From assembly GCA_032250585.1 (NCBI GenBank), contig JAVVFH010000094.1, positions 1 to 12,076 of the forward strand: a DNA stretch of 12,076 bases, given 5' to 3'. Numbering within the stretch: the stretch's first letter is position 1; each line of letters opens with the position of its first letter. Origin of the DNA: JAVVFH01 sp032250585. GTDB lineage: Bacteria; Pseudomonadota; Gammaproteobacteria; Xanthomonadales; SZUA-36. A program made the position numbers and the translations under genes. Positions 1-6,983 of this stretch are shown here, in pieces. The notes under the pieces are model-generated. The model was not told where the DNA came from, searched no databases, and saw only the letters and a list, made by a program, of their open reading frames with translations.

Positions 1-454
1 TCTGGTCAGCGGCGGCTTCTGGTCGGCATACTGGTATCGGGGCCGCATCTACGGCACCGAGATCGTGCGCGGGCTGGATGTGCTGGCGCTGATGCCCAGC
101 GAATACCTTACGGCAAACGAGATCGCCGCGGCGGCGTTGGCCGATCAGGGCGACTCGTTCAATCCGCAGCAGCAGTTCCGCGTCGACTGGCCGGCCGAGC
201 CGGTGGTCGCCCGTGCCTACCTCGATCAGCTGCAGCGCAGCGCGGTGCTGCCGGGTGCCTTCGCGGCCGATCTCGAGACCACGCTCGACCGTGCCGCATT
301 GCAGCTTGCCGACGGCGCGCGCGACGAAAACCTGGCGGCCCGGCTGGAATCACTGGCGGCGGGCCTGGAAGACGATCGCGGCGATGTGGTCATGAACAGG
401 CGGCAGTTCGAGCTGGCCCGAACCCTGGGAGCGATCGCAGTCAGACTGCGCTGA
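1..454 (+). CDS. C-terminal part of an LVIVD-repeat-like secreted protein (5' end outside window)
   Basis: The reading frame is open from base 2 to a TGA at 452-454, giving about 150 residues, and the start lies upstream of the window. The first visible residues (GGFWSAYWYRGRIYGTEIVR, then GLDVLAL) have the Trp/Tyr/Gly-rich beta-propeller-blade look seen at the end of LVIVD-repeat proteins, where a phrase of the type 'YGTEI.RGLDV' closes the propeller. The remaining 110 residues are Ala/Leu/Asp-rich, predicted helical and without recognisable motifs. The GTG at 65 is internal to this conserved stretch and is not a plausible start. The family is generally exported with no defined reaction, so no function is assigned. 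No terminator is visible in the 74 bp before the next gene. The family call is from remembered sequence texture and is moderate; the coding call is firm. Confidence 0.6.
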   Translation, partial: LVSGGFWSAYWYRGRIYGTEIVRGLDVLALMPSEYLTANEIAAAALADQGDSFNPQQQFRVDWPAEPVVARAYLDQLQRSAVLPGAFAADLETTLDRAALQLADGARDENLAARLESLAAGLEDDRGDVVMNRRQFELARTLGAIAVRLR

Positions 455-514
455 CGGATTCAGGCAAGGAGCGTGCCCCTTGATGCATCGACCCGCCTGG
501 ACCCTGCGATCCAC

Positions 515-520
515 TATACT
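515..520 (+). promoter_or_regulatory. -10-like hexamer just upstream of the FAD oxidoreductase gene
   Basis: TATACT matches the sigma70 -10 consensus at five of six positions and ends 8 nt before the GTG at 529. No convincing -35 hexamer lies 15-18 bp upstream. If it is used, transcription would begin at about position 527 and the mRNA would be almost leaderless, which agrees with the absence of a Shine-Dalgarno sequence before 529. This is a weak prediction. Confidence 0.3.
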
Positions 521-528
521 GGTGTTCG

Positions 529-1863
529 GTGAATACCTATAAAGCCAAGCGGGATCGACTCGCCGGACAGATGAAGTCCGCCGCCGCGGGCGGCATTGGT
601 CTGCGTAAGGATACGTCGAACCTTTTCCGCACACGGGCGGGCGGGGCGCAGCCAAAAATGGATGTTCGCGACTTCACGAACGTCATTCGCGTCGATCCGG
701 ACGCGGCCTGGGTGGAGGTCGAGGGCATGACGCCCTACGCGGCACTGGTCGACGCGACGCTTGCGCACGACGTCATGCCCTGCGTCGTACCGCAGCTCAA
801 ATCGATCACTATCGGCGGCGCGGTTTCGGGGCTCGGCATCGAGTCGTCTTCGTTCCGTCACGGGCTGGTTCACGAAACCGTGCGGGAAATGGACGTGCTG
901 CTGCCGGACGGTGAGGTCGTACTCTGTACGCCGGATAACGAGCACGCCGATCTTTTTCATGGCCTTCCCAATTCCTACGGCACACTGGGTTACGTGCTGA
1001 AGCTCAAGGCCGCGACCATGCCGGTCACGGGCTTCGTGCGGTTGAGTCACCATCGCTACCGGTCCCCGGCCGAGTTCTTCGCCGCTCTCGAAGCCAAATG
1101 CGATTCCGACGCCGATTTTGTCGATGCGGTAATTTTCAGCCCGGACGAATTTTACGTGACTGAGGCACGGCACGTGGAGCGCGCACCGGCGACCAGCGAC
1201 TACAGCTACAAAAACATCTACTATCAATCCATCCGGGAAAAGAAAGATGACTTCCTGACCACCCACGATTATATCTGGCGCTGGGACACTGACTGGTTCT
1301 GGTGCTCGAAGAACTTTGGTCTGCACAACTCGCTGCTCCGGCGCCTGGTAGGGCGTCGTCGCCTGAACTCGGTGACCTATACGAAGATCATGCGCTGGAA
1401 CAGCCGCCACGGCTGGACGAAGCGGCTGGACAAACTCCGGGGGCTGCACAGCGAGTCGGTAATCCAGGACATCTGCATCCCCATCCACCGGGCCGAGGAA
1501 TTTCTGCACTTCCTGCTCGAGTCGATCGGCATCCTGCCGATCTGGATCTGCCCGGCACGGCACCTGAACCGGGCGGTGCCGACGCCGCTGTTTCCGATGA
1601 ACGACGATCTGCTCTATGTCGATTTTGGCTTCTGGGACGTGATCAGGGGACCGACAAAACATGAGCCCGGTCATTTCAACCGGCAGATCGAGCAGAAGAC
1701 ACAGGAACTGGGCGGCGCCAAGTCACTGTACTCGGAGTCCTATTACGGGCGCGAGGTCTTCTGGTCGATCTACAACGAAGCGCACTACCGGGCGCTGAAG
1801 AAAAAATACGACCCGCAGGGGCAGCTGAAAGATCTCTACGAGAAATGCGTTCTCGGGGCCTGA
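529..1863 (+). CDS. FAD-linked oxidoreductase, DHCR24 / BfaA (TmsA)-like
   Basis: This 444-residue protein is a predicted cytoplasmic flavoenzyme with a PCMH-type FAD-binding fold at about residues 15-165. The core is visible as PQLKSITIGGAVSGLGIESS (residues 88-107) followed by FRHGLVHETV, MDVLLPDGEV and PNSYGTLGY. This pattern is typical of the plant/animal Delta24-sterol reductase (DHCR24) group and of the mycobacterial Rv3719/BfaA reductases, which saturate a 10-methylene fatty acyl chain to 10-methyl. The C-terminal half is Trp/Tyr-rich and should shape the substrate site. The GTG start at 529 has no Shine-Dalgarno sequence; ATG 571 (residue 15) is an alternative. The gene converges on a Cfa-type methyltransferase gene 10 bp away, which supports a lipid-modification role. 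The family is fairly sure, but the substrate is inferred and a sterol-like or other lipid substrate remains possible. Confidence 0.85.
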   Translation: MNTYKAKRDRLAGQMKSAAAGGIGLRKDTSNLFRTRAGGAQPKMDVRDFTNVIRVDPDAAWVEVEGMTPYAALVDATLAHDVMPCVVPQLKSITIGGAVSGLGIESSSFRHGLVHETVREMDVLLPDGEVVLCTPDNEHADLFHGLPNSYGTLGYVLKLKAATMPVTGFVRLSHHRYRSPAEFFAALEAKCDSDADFVDAVIFSPDEFYVTEARHVERAPATSDYSYKNIYYQSIREKKDDFLTTHDYIWRWDTDWFWCSKNFGLHNSLLRRLVGRRRLNSVTYTKIMRWNSRHGWTKRLDKLRGLHSESVIQDICIPIHRAEEFLHFLLESIGILPIWICPARHLNRAVPTPLFPMNDDLLYVDFGFWDVIRGPTKHEPGHFNRQIEQKTQELGGAKSLYSESYYGREVFWSIYNEAHYRALKKKYDPQGQLKDLYEKCVLGA

Positions 1864-1873
1864 GCAGGCCACG

Positions 1874-2992
1874 TCATCGCGGTGCGTCGTAGCCGCCCGG
1901 CAGGCCGTTTTTGGACAGCACCAACTGCCACAGCTGAATGGACCGCGAGGCGAAGGCGCCGCTGCAGGACAGCAGGTAGTAACGCCACATGCGGCGGAAG
2001 CGCTCGTTGTAGCGATCCGCCGGCAGTCGGTCCCAGGCGGCCTCGCAATTGGCGTGCCAGGCGCTTAGCGTTTTCGCGTAGGAAGCCCCGAAATTGTGCC
2101 AGTCTTCGAGCACCAGGACCCCCTCGGCGGCGGTGGTGAGTTCGACAGCCGAAGGCAGGATGGAATTGGGAAAGATGTACTTGCTGATCCAGCGATTGGT
2201 GACCTTGCCGGTCACCTCGGATCCGATGCAGTGCAGTACCATCAGGCCATCGTCCGCGAGACAGCGCGACATCTGCTTCAGGTAGGGGCGGTAGTTCCTG
2301 GTTCCCACGTGCTCCATCATGCCGATCGAGGCGATCCGGTCGAATTTCGCTGCTTCGATGTCACGGTAGTCCTTCACCTCGATCCGCACCGGCAGGCCCT
2401 GGCAGAACCGCTTGCCGAAGGCCGCCTGTTCCCTGGACACGGTGACGCCGTAAACCTCGACGCCGTGGTGTTCCGCAGCGTATTTGGCAAAGCCGCCGAA
2501 GCCGCAGCCGGTGTCCAGAACACGCATGCCCGGGCTCAGTTGCAGCTTGCGGCAGGTGAGTTCGAGCTTGTTGCGCTGTGCGTCGGCGAGGTTGTCTGCG
2601 CCTTTCCAGTAGGCCGAGGTGTATTGCATGTAGGGATCGAGCATGGCCTCGTAGAGATCGTTGCCGAGGTCATAGTGCTGTCGCGCCACTTTCTTCGATC
2701 GACGTCGGGATTGCATATTCAAGAGCTTGGCTGCGATGTAGGGAATGATCAGCGACTCGGGCCGCAGTTTTTTCTGCAGGCCGGCGCGTGTCACCCGCTC
2801 GAACATCCCGGCCAGATCCTCGCAGTCCCACCAGCCGTCCATGTAGGACTCACCGAGTGCCAGCGCCCCCCCTGCCATCACGCGGGCGTAGAAATCCGGG
2901 TTGTGCACCTGTAAATCCCACGGGTTCCCGCCGTCCGGGTCAATCCCCGCTTCGCCCAGCAGGGCGCGTATGTTGCGTTCTGCACTGTTCAT
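1874..2992 (-). CDS. cfa: Cyclopropane-fatty-acyl-phospholipid synthase (Cfa)
   Basis: This 372-residue enzyme of the Cfa/CmaA SAM-methyltransferase family would add a methylene bridge to cis double bonds of membrane phospholipid acyl chains at the inner leaflet. The N-terminal lipid-binding region (about 1-100) contains NPDFYARV and LGESYMDGWWDCEDL, as in E. coli Cfa. HYDLGNDLY (107-115), the SAM motif VLDTGCGFGG (158-167), GMMEHVG (224-230), LHCIGS (253-258), NKYIFPN-like KYIFPN and EDWHNFGASY (296-305) follow in the expected order. Residues matching the E. coli bicarbonate site (E239, H266, I268, Y317) are present as E227, H254, I256 and Y305. The position matching Cys139 is serine (S126 in QYTSAYW). 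SAM motif I reads DTGCGFGG where E. coli has DIGCGWGG. The ATG at 2990-2992 has no clear ribosome binding site. The protein is full length and the alignment to E. coli is from memory. Confidence 0.95.
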   Translation of the reverse strand: MNSAERNIRALLGEAGIDPDGGNPWDLQVHNPDFYARVMAGGALALGESYMDGWWDCEDLAGMFERVTRAGLQKKLRPESLIIPYIAAKLLNMQSRRRSKKVARQHYDLGNDLYEAMLDPYMQYTSAYWKGADNLADAQRNKLELTCRKLQLSPGMRVLDTGCGFGGFAKYAAEHHGVEVYGVTVSREQAAFGKRFCQGLPVRIEVKDYRDIEAAKFDRIASIGMMEHVGTRNYRPYLKQMSRCLADDGLMVLHCIGSEVTGKVTNRWISKYIFPNSILPSAVELTTAAEGVLVLEDWHNFGASYAKTLSAWHANCEAAWDRLPADRYNERFRRMWRYYLLSCSGAFASRSIQLWQLVLSKNGLPGGYDAPR

Positions 2993-3000
2993 CGCGTGTA

Positions 3001-3029
3001 AAATAAAGTCAAGCGTGAGAAAAATCCAA
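3001..3029 (-). promoter_or_regulatory. Possible cfa promoter
   Basis: Read on the minus strand, TTGGAT (3029-3024) is followed after 17 bp by TTATTT (3006-3001). Both hexamers match the sigma70 consensus only partly. The -10-like box ends 8 nt before the cfa ATG, so a start site at the usual distance would give a transcript with almost no leader. There is no Shine-Dalgarno sequence before the ATG, which is consistent with that but does not prove it. A second TTGACT box nearby would place its -10 inside the gene and was not preferred. Confidence 0.3.
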
Positions 3030-3357
3030 TGGGCTCAAAGGGCCCGATTCATTTTCCACCCGCAGGCGGGCCAGAGTCCAGTTTCGGCGCCTGCTGTCGA
3101 TCAGAAGCGAAGAGCTGTGGCGTTCCATTGCGATTCGATACATCGGCCTTTTTCGTCGACTGTTGCGCTATGCTGGAGTGACGGCGCTTTCCGTTTCCAT
3201 CAGGGTGCGTGGGAAGGACCTTACAGCAACCTGGGTGGCGCGCAGCGGGTGTTCTGCAGTCGCTGTAAGAATAGTATTATTTTCACGGTCTTAAGGGACG
3301 TAGGCCCGTCTGCTTGTGGGCTGCGCAAAGCGGGAGAGCCGCAGGCCGGCTCAATCA

Positions 3358-3386
3358 TTGACGCGGTGTTTAAATATGTATTTAAA
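3358..3386 (+). promoter_or_regulatory. Sigma70-like promoter of the envelope operon
   Basis: TTGACG (3358-3363, five of six matches to the -35 consensus) is separated by 17 bp from TTTAAA (3381-3386, four of six matches to the -10 consensus). It lies in the only strongly AT-rich patch upstream of the eight-gene operon. A start of transcription near 3393 would leave a leader of about 30 nt before the ATG at 3425. The -10 box is part of a perfect palindrome, so the promoter may be controlled by a DNA-binding dimer. Confidence 0.5.
3369..3386. promoter_or_regulatory. Perfect 18-bp AT-rich palindrome, candidate operator
   Basis: TTTAAATA (3369-3376), a 2-base centre TG, and TATTTAAA (3379-3386) form a perfect inverted repeat with 8-bp arms. 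The right arm contains the predicted -10 hexamer and the left arm fills the spacer, the usual layout of a repressor site. A dimeric regulator is inferred; the protein is not identifiable from this window. Part of the symmetry may simply reflect AT-richness. Confidence 0.4.
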
Positions 3387-3424
3387 TCATATTATTGTGA
3401 GGTCAACGAAACCTGTTTAGGGAT

Positions 3425-4747
3425 ATGCCAATCAAGCAGCAACCAGTGCACTACAGTTTCATCGCGGTATTTTTTCTCATCTTGAGTTGTTTTTCGGTGA
3501 ATGCTGTTGGCGACCTTGTCGAGTCGGCCGGGCCAGCCAGCGAGGCTGTGGATGCGGCAGCGGCAGTCAACACCGATACAATGCAGGTGGATAGCGCCGG
3601 TCCGGCCGTTGTTCTGTATGAAGAGAAAGTTACCGAGCTGGAAAGCAGTGGCGGCGCGTTTCAACCGGACCTGACCGAGGCGCTGCTGGGTCTCGGCAAT
3701 GCCTATATGTCGCGCGGCGACTATGAGAACGCGGAAGCGGCGTTCCGGCGGGCGCTGCATAACAGCCGGGTCAACTACGGCCTTTATGCGGTGGAGCAAC
3801 TGCCGATCCTGGAGCCTTTGATCAAAGTCAATTCCATCACGGGTGACTGGGAAGATCTCGAGCAGAATTACCATTATCTGCATTGGGTGAGCAAGCGTAT
3901 TTACGGGGCAGACGATGATCGGATGTTGCCGGTTATCGAGCGGGTCGGGCGCTGGCACTTGCGCAGCTATGCCGCGGGTGACGATGAATATTCATTCTCG
4001 CACCTGGCGGCCGCGGATGACCTGTTCCACGAAGCGATTCAGATTATCGAAGCGAATTACGGCGAAAACGACCCGCGCTTACTCAATCCTTTGTACGGTA
4101 TCGTGTTGACCAGTTATCAAGTCGCCAGCTTTTTGAGCCAGGGCGGCGTGGTCGAGGAGAGCCGAAGCGCGGGGCGAAATGCGACTCGAGGCGGTCGGCG
4201 CCAGTTACTGGAAACTGCCCGGTTTCGTGAGGACACAATCCTCAAGGCTTATATCAAGGGTAAATCGGCAATGGAACGAATCGTTGCGATTCACGATGAA
4301 CGCCCTGATTTGCCGCTGGAGTCCGATGCCATAGCGCGGGTCCACCTCGGGGATTGGTACCTGCTTTTCAATAAATGGAACTCGTCGCAAGAGGCCTACT
4401 CAAACGCCTATGAACTTTTGACCGAAAGCGGGTTGCCGCAGGAAGACATCGACCGCTTCTTCGCTCAGCCGCGTTCGCTGCCGGCCATTCCGTTTCTCGA
4501 TGAAGAAACGGAGGAGGCCGAGGCATCGGAGGCGACCAATTCGCCGTACGTCCTGGTAACCTTTGATGTATCAGAATCAGGCAAGGCGAAAAATATCGAG
4601 ATCGTTGAATCCAATCCGGAAGACAGCATATCTTTGCGGCGCCGGGCAAGAAACAGCGTTTCGGCGGCGAAGTTTCGGCCCCGCTTCGAAAACGGGATAC
4701 CGGCCGAACAGACGGGCGTCAGCTTGCGCATGGTATTTAACGAGTAG
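3425..4747 (+). CDS. Exported TPR protein with TonB-like C-terminal domain
   Basis: This 440-residue protein begins with a hydrophobic export signal (residues 9-26, SFIAVFFLILSCFSVNA), probably cleaved after an A-x-A-like VNA; a lipobox at Cys22 is possible but poor. A clear TPR unit lies at 83-116 (LGNAYMSRGDYENAEAAFRR), and further helical repeats at about 190-215 and 303-335 look TPR-like. An acidic linker (359-370) precedes a C-terminal module at 373-438 (PYVLVTFDVSESGKAKNIEI, later AAKFRPRFENGIP) that resembles the TonB C-terminal fold. Proteins of this build usually contact partner proteins in the periplasm. It is not a normal TonB because it has no Pro-rich spacer and no ExbD partner is visible in the window. 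The ATG at 3425 is the only start possible after an in-frame stop at 3398-3400; the AGGGA before it is unusually close. It is the first gene of the operon. The specific role is unknown. Confidence 0.8.
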   Translation: MPIKQQPVHYSFIAVFFLILSCFSVNAVGDLVESAGPASEAVDAAAAVNTDTMQVDSAGPAVVLYEEKVTELESSGGAFQPDLTEALLGLGNAYMSRGDYENAEAAFRRALHNSRVNYGLYAVEQLPILEPLIKVNSITGDWEDLEQNYHYLHWVSKRIYGADDDRMLPVIERVGRWHLRSYAAGDDEYSFSHLAAADDLFHEAIQIIEANYGENDPRLLNPLYGIVLTSYQVASFLSQGGVVEESRSAGRNATRGGRRQLLETARFREDTILKAYIKGKSAMERIVAIHDERPDLPLESDAIARVHLGDWYLLFNKWNSSQEAYSNAYELLTESGLPQEDIDRFFAQPRSLPAIPFLDEETEEAEASEATNSPYVLVTFDVSESGKAKNIEIVESNPEDSISLRRRARNSVSAAKFRPRFENGIPAEQTGVSLRMVFNE

Positions 4748-4752
4748 CGCTC

Positions 4753-5775
4753 ATGACCACGACAAACTCAAAATATGTTAAGACCCGGTTGCTTCGAGGA
4801 ACGCTGTTGCTCCTGCCGGTCGGATTGCTGATGGCCTGCGCCGCCGCGCCGCCAAGCGCGTCATCGGGTCTGCCGTCCGCCCCGTCGTCCACTCCGCCAG
4901 CGAGTTCCGGAGCCAGCGGCGGGCCGCCGCCGGCTAGCCCGTCGCCCAATTCAAGTGCCTCGGGAAGCGGCTCGCAGCAGACGCAGACTGCGCAGTCTGC
5001 GCCGGGCAGCGGCCAGCAAGCGGATGCAGACGCCGATGGGCGCAGTGCTGGCGCGCAGGATCAGGGGTCGGAAATCGCTGCGCAAGGCCAGGAGGGCGTG
5101 GCAGAAGCCAACGAAGCGGGCCGTGACGGCGCGCCGGCGGGGCAGCAGAAATCAGATGACGAGATTCTCGCCGAAGCGCTGGAGCAATTGGGTCGCGATT
5201 CACAACCGGGCGCTGAGCCCGGTGTCGCGGAGGCCGAGGCGGGCAATGCCGGGACAGGCGCCGGGACGGAGGGCGATGCGGGCAGTGCCGTGGCAGGCAC
5301 CGGGACAGGGGCCGATACGGGGGTCGGCGGAACGGCCGCAGGCCAGCCGCTGACCGACGCGGAAAAGACCAGGCTGCTCGACCGGGAGCTCGAGCGGAAG
5401 TTTGCCGAGTTCGACGAGTTGATGCTCGGTGAGCGCGAGGCACTGGCGCAGCAGCAGAAAGACAGCGCGGGCGATGCGGGCGGCAGTGGCGGGGCCTACG
5501 GGACCGGCGGACTGGGCGCGGGCGACGGCGATGGAATGCCGGAATCCGCGATGAGCGATCCCGGCGGCGCTGCGGCCACCGCGGGCGGAAGCTCCGGAGT
5601 TCCGGGCTTGGGCGATAACAACATTCCAGCCGATGTTCCGGCGGATATCGGCAGTGCGAATGACGATGACATTATCGCCCGGCAACTCCGGGAGGCGGCC
5701 ATGAAAGAGCAGGATCCGGCTCTGCGGGCCAAGTTGTGGGACGAGTACCGAAAATACAAACGCGGAGGTCCTTGA
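4753..5775 (+). CDS. Low-complexity Ala/Gly/Pro-rich lipoprotein
   Basis: This 340-residue protein begins with a basic N-terminus, a hydrophobic run and a good lipobox (GLLMAC, lipidated Cys29), so it should be anchored to a membrane facing the periplasm. Residues 31-198 are nearly all Ala, Gly, Ser, Pro, Gln, Asp and Glu and should be disordered. Three more ordered islands stand out: DDEILAEALEQL (135-146), a charged helix at 200-236 (LLDRELERKFAEFDEL), and the C-terminal 50 residues (DDDIIARQLREAA, then a KLWDEYRKYK ending). The C-terminal helix is the likeliest conserved binding segment. It starts 5 bp after the previous stop and the next gene begins 11 bp after its own, so translation is probably coupled. 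A periplasm-spanning tether is a reasonable inference. No known family was recognised. Confidence 0.8.
   Translation: MTTTNSKYVKTRLLRGTLLLLPVGLLMACAAAPPSASSGLPSAPSSTPPASSGASGGPPPASPSPNSSASGSGSQQTQTAQSAPGSGQQADADADGRSAGAQDQGSEIAAQGQEGVAEANEAGRDGAPAGQQKSDDEILAEALEQLGRDSQPGAEPGVAEAEAGNAGTGAGTEGDAGSAVAGTGTGADTGVGGTAAGQPLTDAEKTRLLDRELERKFAEFDELMLGEREALAQQQKDSAGDAGGSGGAYGTGGLGAGDGDGMPESAMSDPGGAAATAGGSSGVPGLGDNNIPADVPADIGSANDDDIIARQLREAAMKEQDPALRAKLWDEYRKYKRGGP
4843..5346 (+). repeat. Low-complexity coding tract with imperfect in-frame repeats
   Basis: This stretch encodes residues 31-198 of the disordered lipoprotein. The amino-acid phrase AGTG recurs (AGTGAGTEGDAG, then AGTGTGADTG). At the DNA level CCGGGACAGG occurs at 5249-5258 and again at 5300-5309, exactly 51 bp (17 codons) apart and in frame. 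The length of this tract is likely to vary among relatives. Confidence 0.5.
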
Positions 5776-5786
5776 CGGGTGAGAAT

Positions 5787-6977
5787 ATGATGATGCGAAT
5801 GCCACTGCCGTTGCTGTCGATGCTGTTCGCTTTTGCGATTTCCGCCTGTGGCGGTACGACGGTGAAAACGACCAGCCATGAAGAGATTATCGTCGAGTCC
5901 GACCGCATCGCCGAAGAGCAGCTGCTGGATGTGGGAATCGGTATTTTCGAGCCGGGCGTGGATGCCTCGGATTCGGAGGAGCCCGGCGCGTCGCTATCGA
6001 TTCGACGGGCGGAGGCGCGCTACATGCCCTTCCGGTTGATGGAAACCCTGCAACAGACCGGCAATTGGGGCATCGTGCGCGTGATTCCGGAACGGCAAAG
6101 CGAGATGGACGTCTGGGTCGATGCTGAAATCCTGCAGTCCGATGGGGAGACCACGGAGCTGATGGTCACCGTGACCGATTCCTCCAATGAGCAGTGGTAC
6201 GCGAAGAAATATTCATCGACCGTAAGCAAGTACGCCTACGACAACAACCTGTCGCGCGGCGCTGAGCCATTCCAGGGCATGTACAACGAAATTTCCAATG
6301 ACCTGTTGCGCCACTACAGGACCCTGAGCGATGGTGAAATCGCCGCTCTGCGCACGATTACGGAACTCAGGTTCGCCCAGCGGTTTTCACCCGACGTCTT
6401 CGATGATCATCTGGAAACAGACCGCAGGCAGCATCTGTCCGTGAAGCGGTTACCGGCAGAAAATGACCCGGTGCTGCAGCGCATCCGGCAGATTCGCGAG
6501 CGCGATTACATGTTCGTCGATACGTTGCAGGAGTATTACGCCGCTTTCGTGCGCCAGATGGACGTACCTTATCGTGAATGGCGCAAGGCCTATTACGAGG
6601 AGGGCCAAGCCCTGCGCGAGGTTCAGGCGCAGGCCAACCGGCGCATGATTGGTGGTGCATTGGGCGTTCTTGCCGGCATCCTGGCGCAAAGCAGCGACAG
6701 TCGCACGGTGCGGACCGCCGGTGCGGTGGGCATCGGCGCCGGCAGCGGGGTGTTCATCAGCGGCATGAACAAGCGCGAGGAAGCCAAAGTCTATGCTGAG
6801 GCGCTGCATGAGGTTTCCGCGTCCCTGGATTCGGAGATGGCCCCGCATAAGATCGAATTGGATGAGCGCAGTGTGACCCTGTCGGGTTCCGTCAACGATC
6901 AATACGGCCAATGGCGGGAGGTGTTGAAGGAAATCTATGCTGCCGAGACGGGCACCGGCACCCAGGCTGCGCAATAA
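5787..6977 (+). CDS. Lipoprotein with glycine-zipper segment
   Basis: This 396-residue lipoprotein has a short signal peptide ending in the lipobox ISAC (lipidated Cys21). The start was chosen at the first of three successive ATGs (5787, 5790, 5793), because GGTGAG at 5778-5783 is a good Shine-Dalgarno sequence and the lipoprotein signal begins there; a longer frame from 5736 would overlap the previous gene and spoil the signal. Residues 45-180 look like a mixed alpha/beta domain (DVGIGIFEPG, NWGIVRVIPE, DVWVDAEILQ, ELMVTVTDSS). A helical region (225-285) leads into a Gly-rich hydrophobic pair of segments at 289-326 (GGALGVLAGILA, AGAVGIGAGSGVFISG) resembling the glycine zippers of envelope proteins that insert into or cross membranes. 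A C-terminal tail follows. No family name was recognised; the alpha/beta part faintly recalls LpoB/PelC-type lipoproteins. Confidence 0.8.
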   Translation: MMMRMPLPLLSMLFAFAISACGGTTVKTTSHEEIIVESDRIAEEQLLDVGIGIFEPGVDASDSEEPGASLSIRRAEARYMPFRLMETLQQTGNWGIVRVIPERQSEMDVWVDAEILQSDGETTELMVTVTDSSNEQWYAKKYSSTVSKYAYDNNLSRGAEPFQGMYNEISNDLLRHYRTLSDGEIAALRTITELRFAQRFSPDVFDDHLETDRRQHLSVKRLPAENDPVLQRIRQIRERDYMFVDTLQEYYAAFVRQMDVPYREWRKAYYEEGQALREVQAQANRRMIGGALGVLAGILAQSSDSRTVRTAGAVGIGAGSGVFISGMNKREEAKVYAEALHEVSASLDSEMAPHKIELDERSVTLSGSVNDQYGQWREVLKEIYAAETGTGTQAAQ

Positions 6978-6983
6978 GGTTCT

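Larger units (their letters stand above)
2993..3424. other. 432-bp intergenic region between cfa and the envelope operon
   Basis: No credible gene is seen here; the plus-strand open frame crossing it starts inside cfa and has an atypical composition. The left end holds the possible cfa promoter. Short inverted repeats occur at 3059-3070 (CCCGCAGGCGGG) and at 3336-3352 (GAGCC, 7-nt loop, GGCTC). Neither is followed by a T-run, so neither reads as an intrinsic terminator. An AT-rich segment at 3270-3285 includes TATTAT but lacks a matching -35 box. The right end (3358-3400) is strongly AT-rich and contains the best promoter in the window together with a perfect palindrome. The rest shows no recognisable riboswitch or small RNA. 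Confidence 0.6.

Noticed and set aside
465..482. Inverted repeat CAAGG...CCTTG after the first gene
   Set aside because: The stem is only 5 bp with no T-run, so it is not convincing as a terminator.
514..1674. Long minus-strand open frame (386 codons) opposite the FAD oxidoreductase
   Set aside because: It lies opposite a clearly conserved gene. Its translation is His/Arg/Val-rich without motifs, typical of antisense frames in G+C-rich DNA.
2096..2914. Plus-strand open frame (272 codons) opposite cfa
   Set aside because: The cfa frame carries all family motifs in order; this frame has none and is an antisense shadow.
529..2992. Furan fatty acid pathway (UfaD/UfaM/UfaO)
   Set aside because: The methyltransferase reads as canonical Cfa, no third component is present, and the reductase resembles the DHCR24/BfaA group instead.
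3323..3352. GCGCAAAGC followed by a hairpin, faintly like part of a cyclic-di-GMP riboswitch
   Set aside because: The conserved 5' half of the aptamer is not found, and the element lies upstream of the likely operon promoter, so it would not be in the mRNA leader.
2901..3485. Plus-strand open frame spanning the cfa-operon intergenic region
   Set aside because: It begins inside cfa, runs through the AT-rich promoter into another frame of the first operon gene, and lacks any protein-like pattern.
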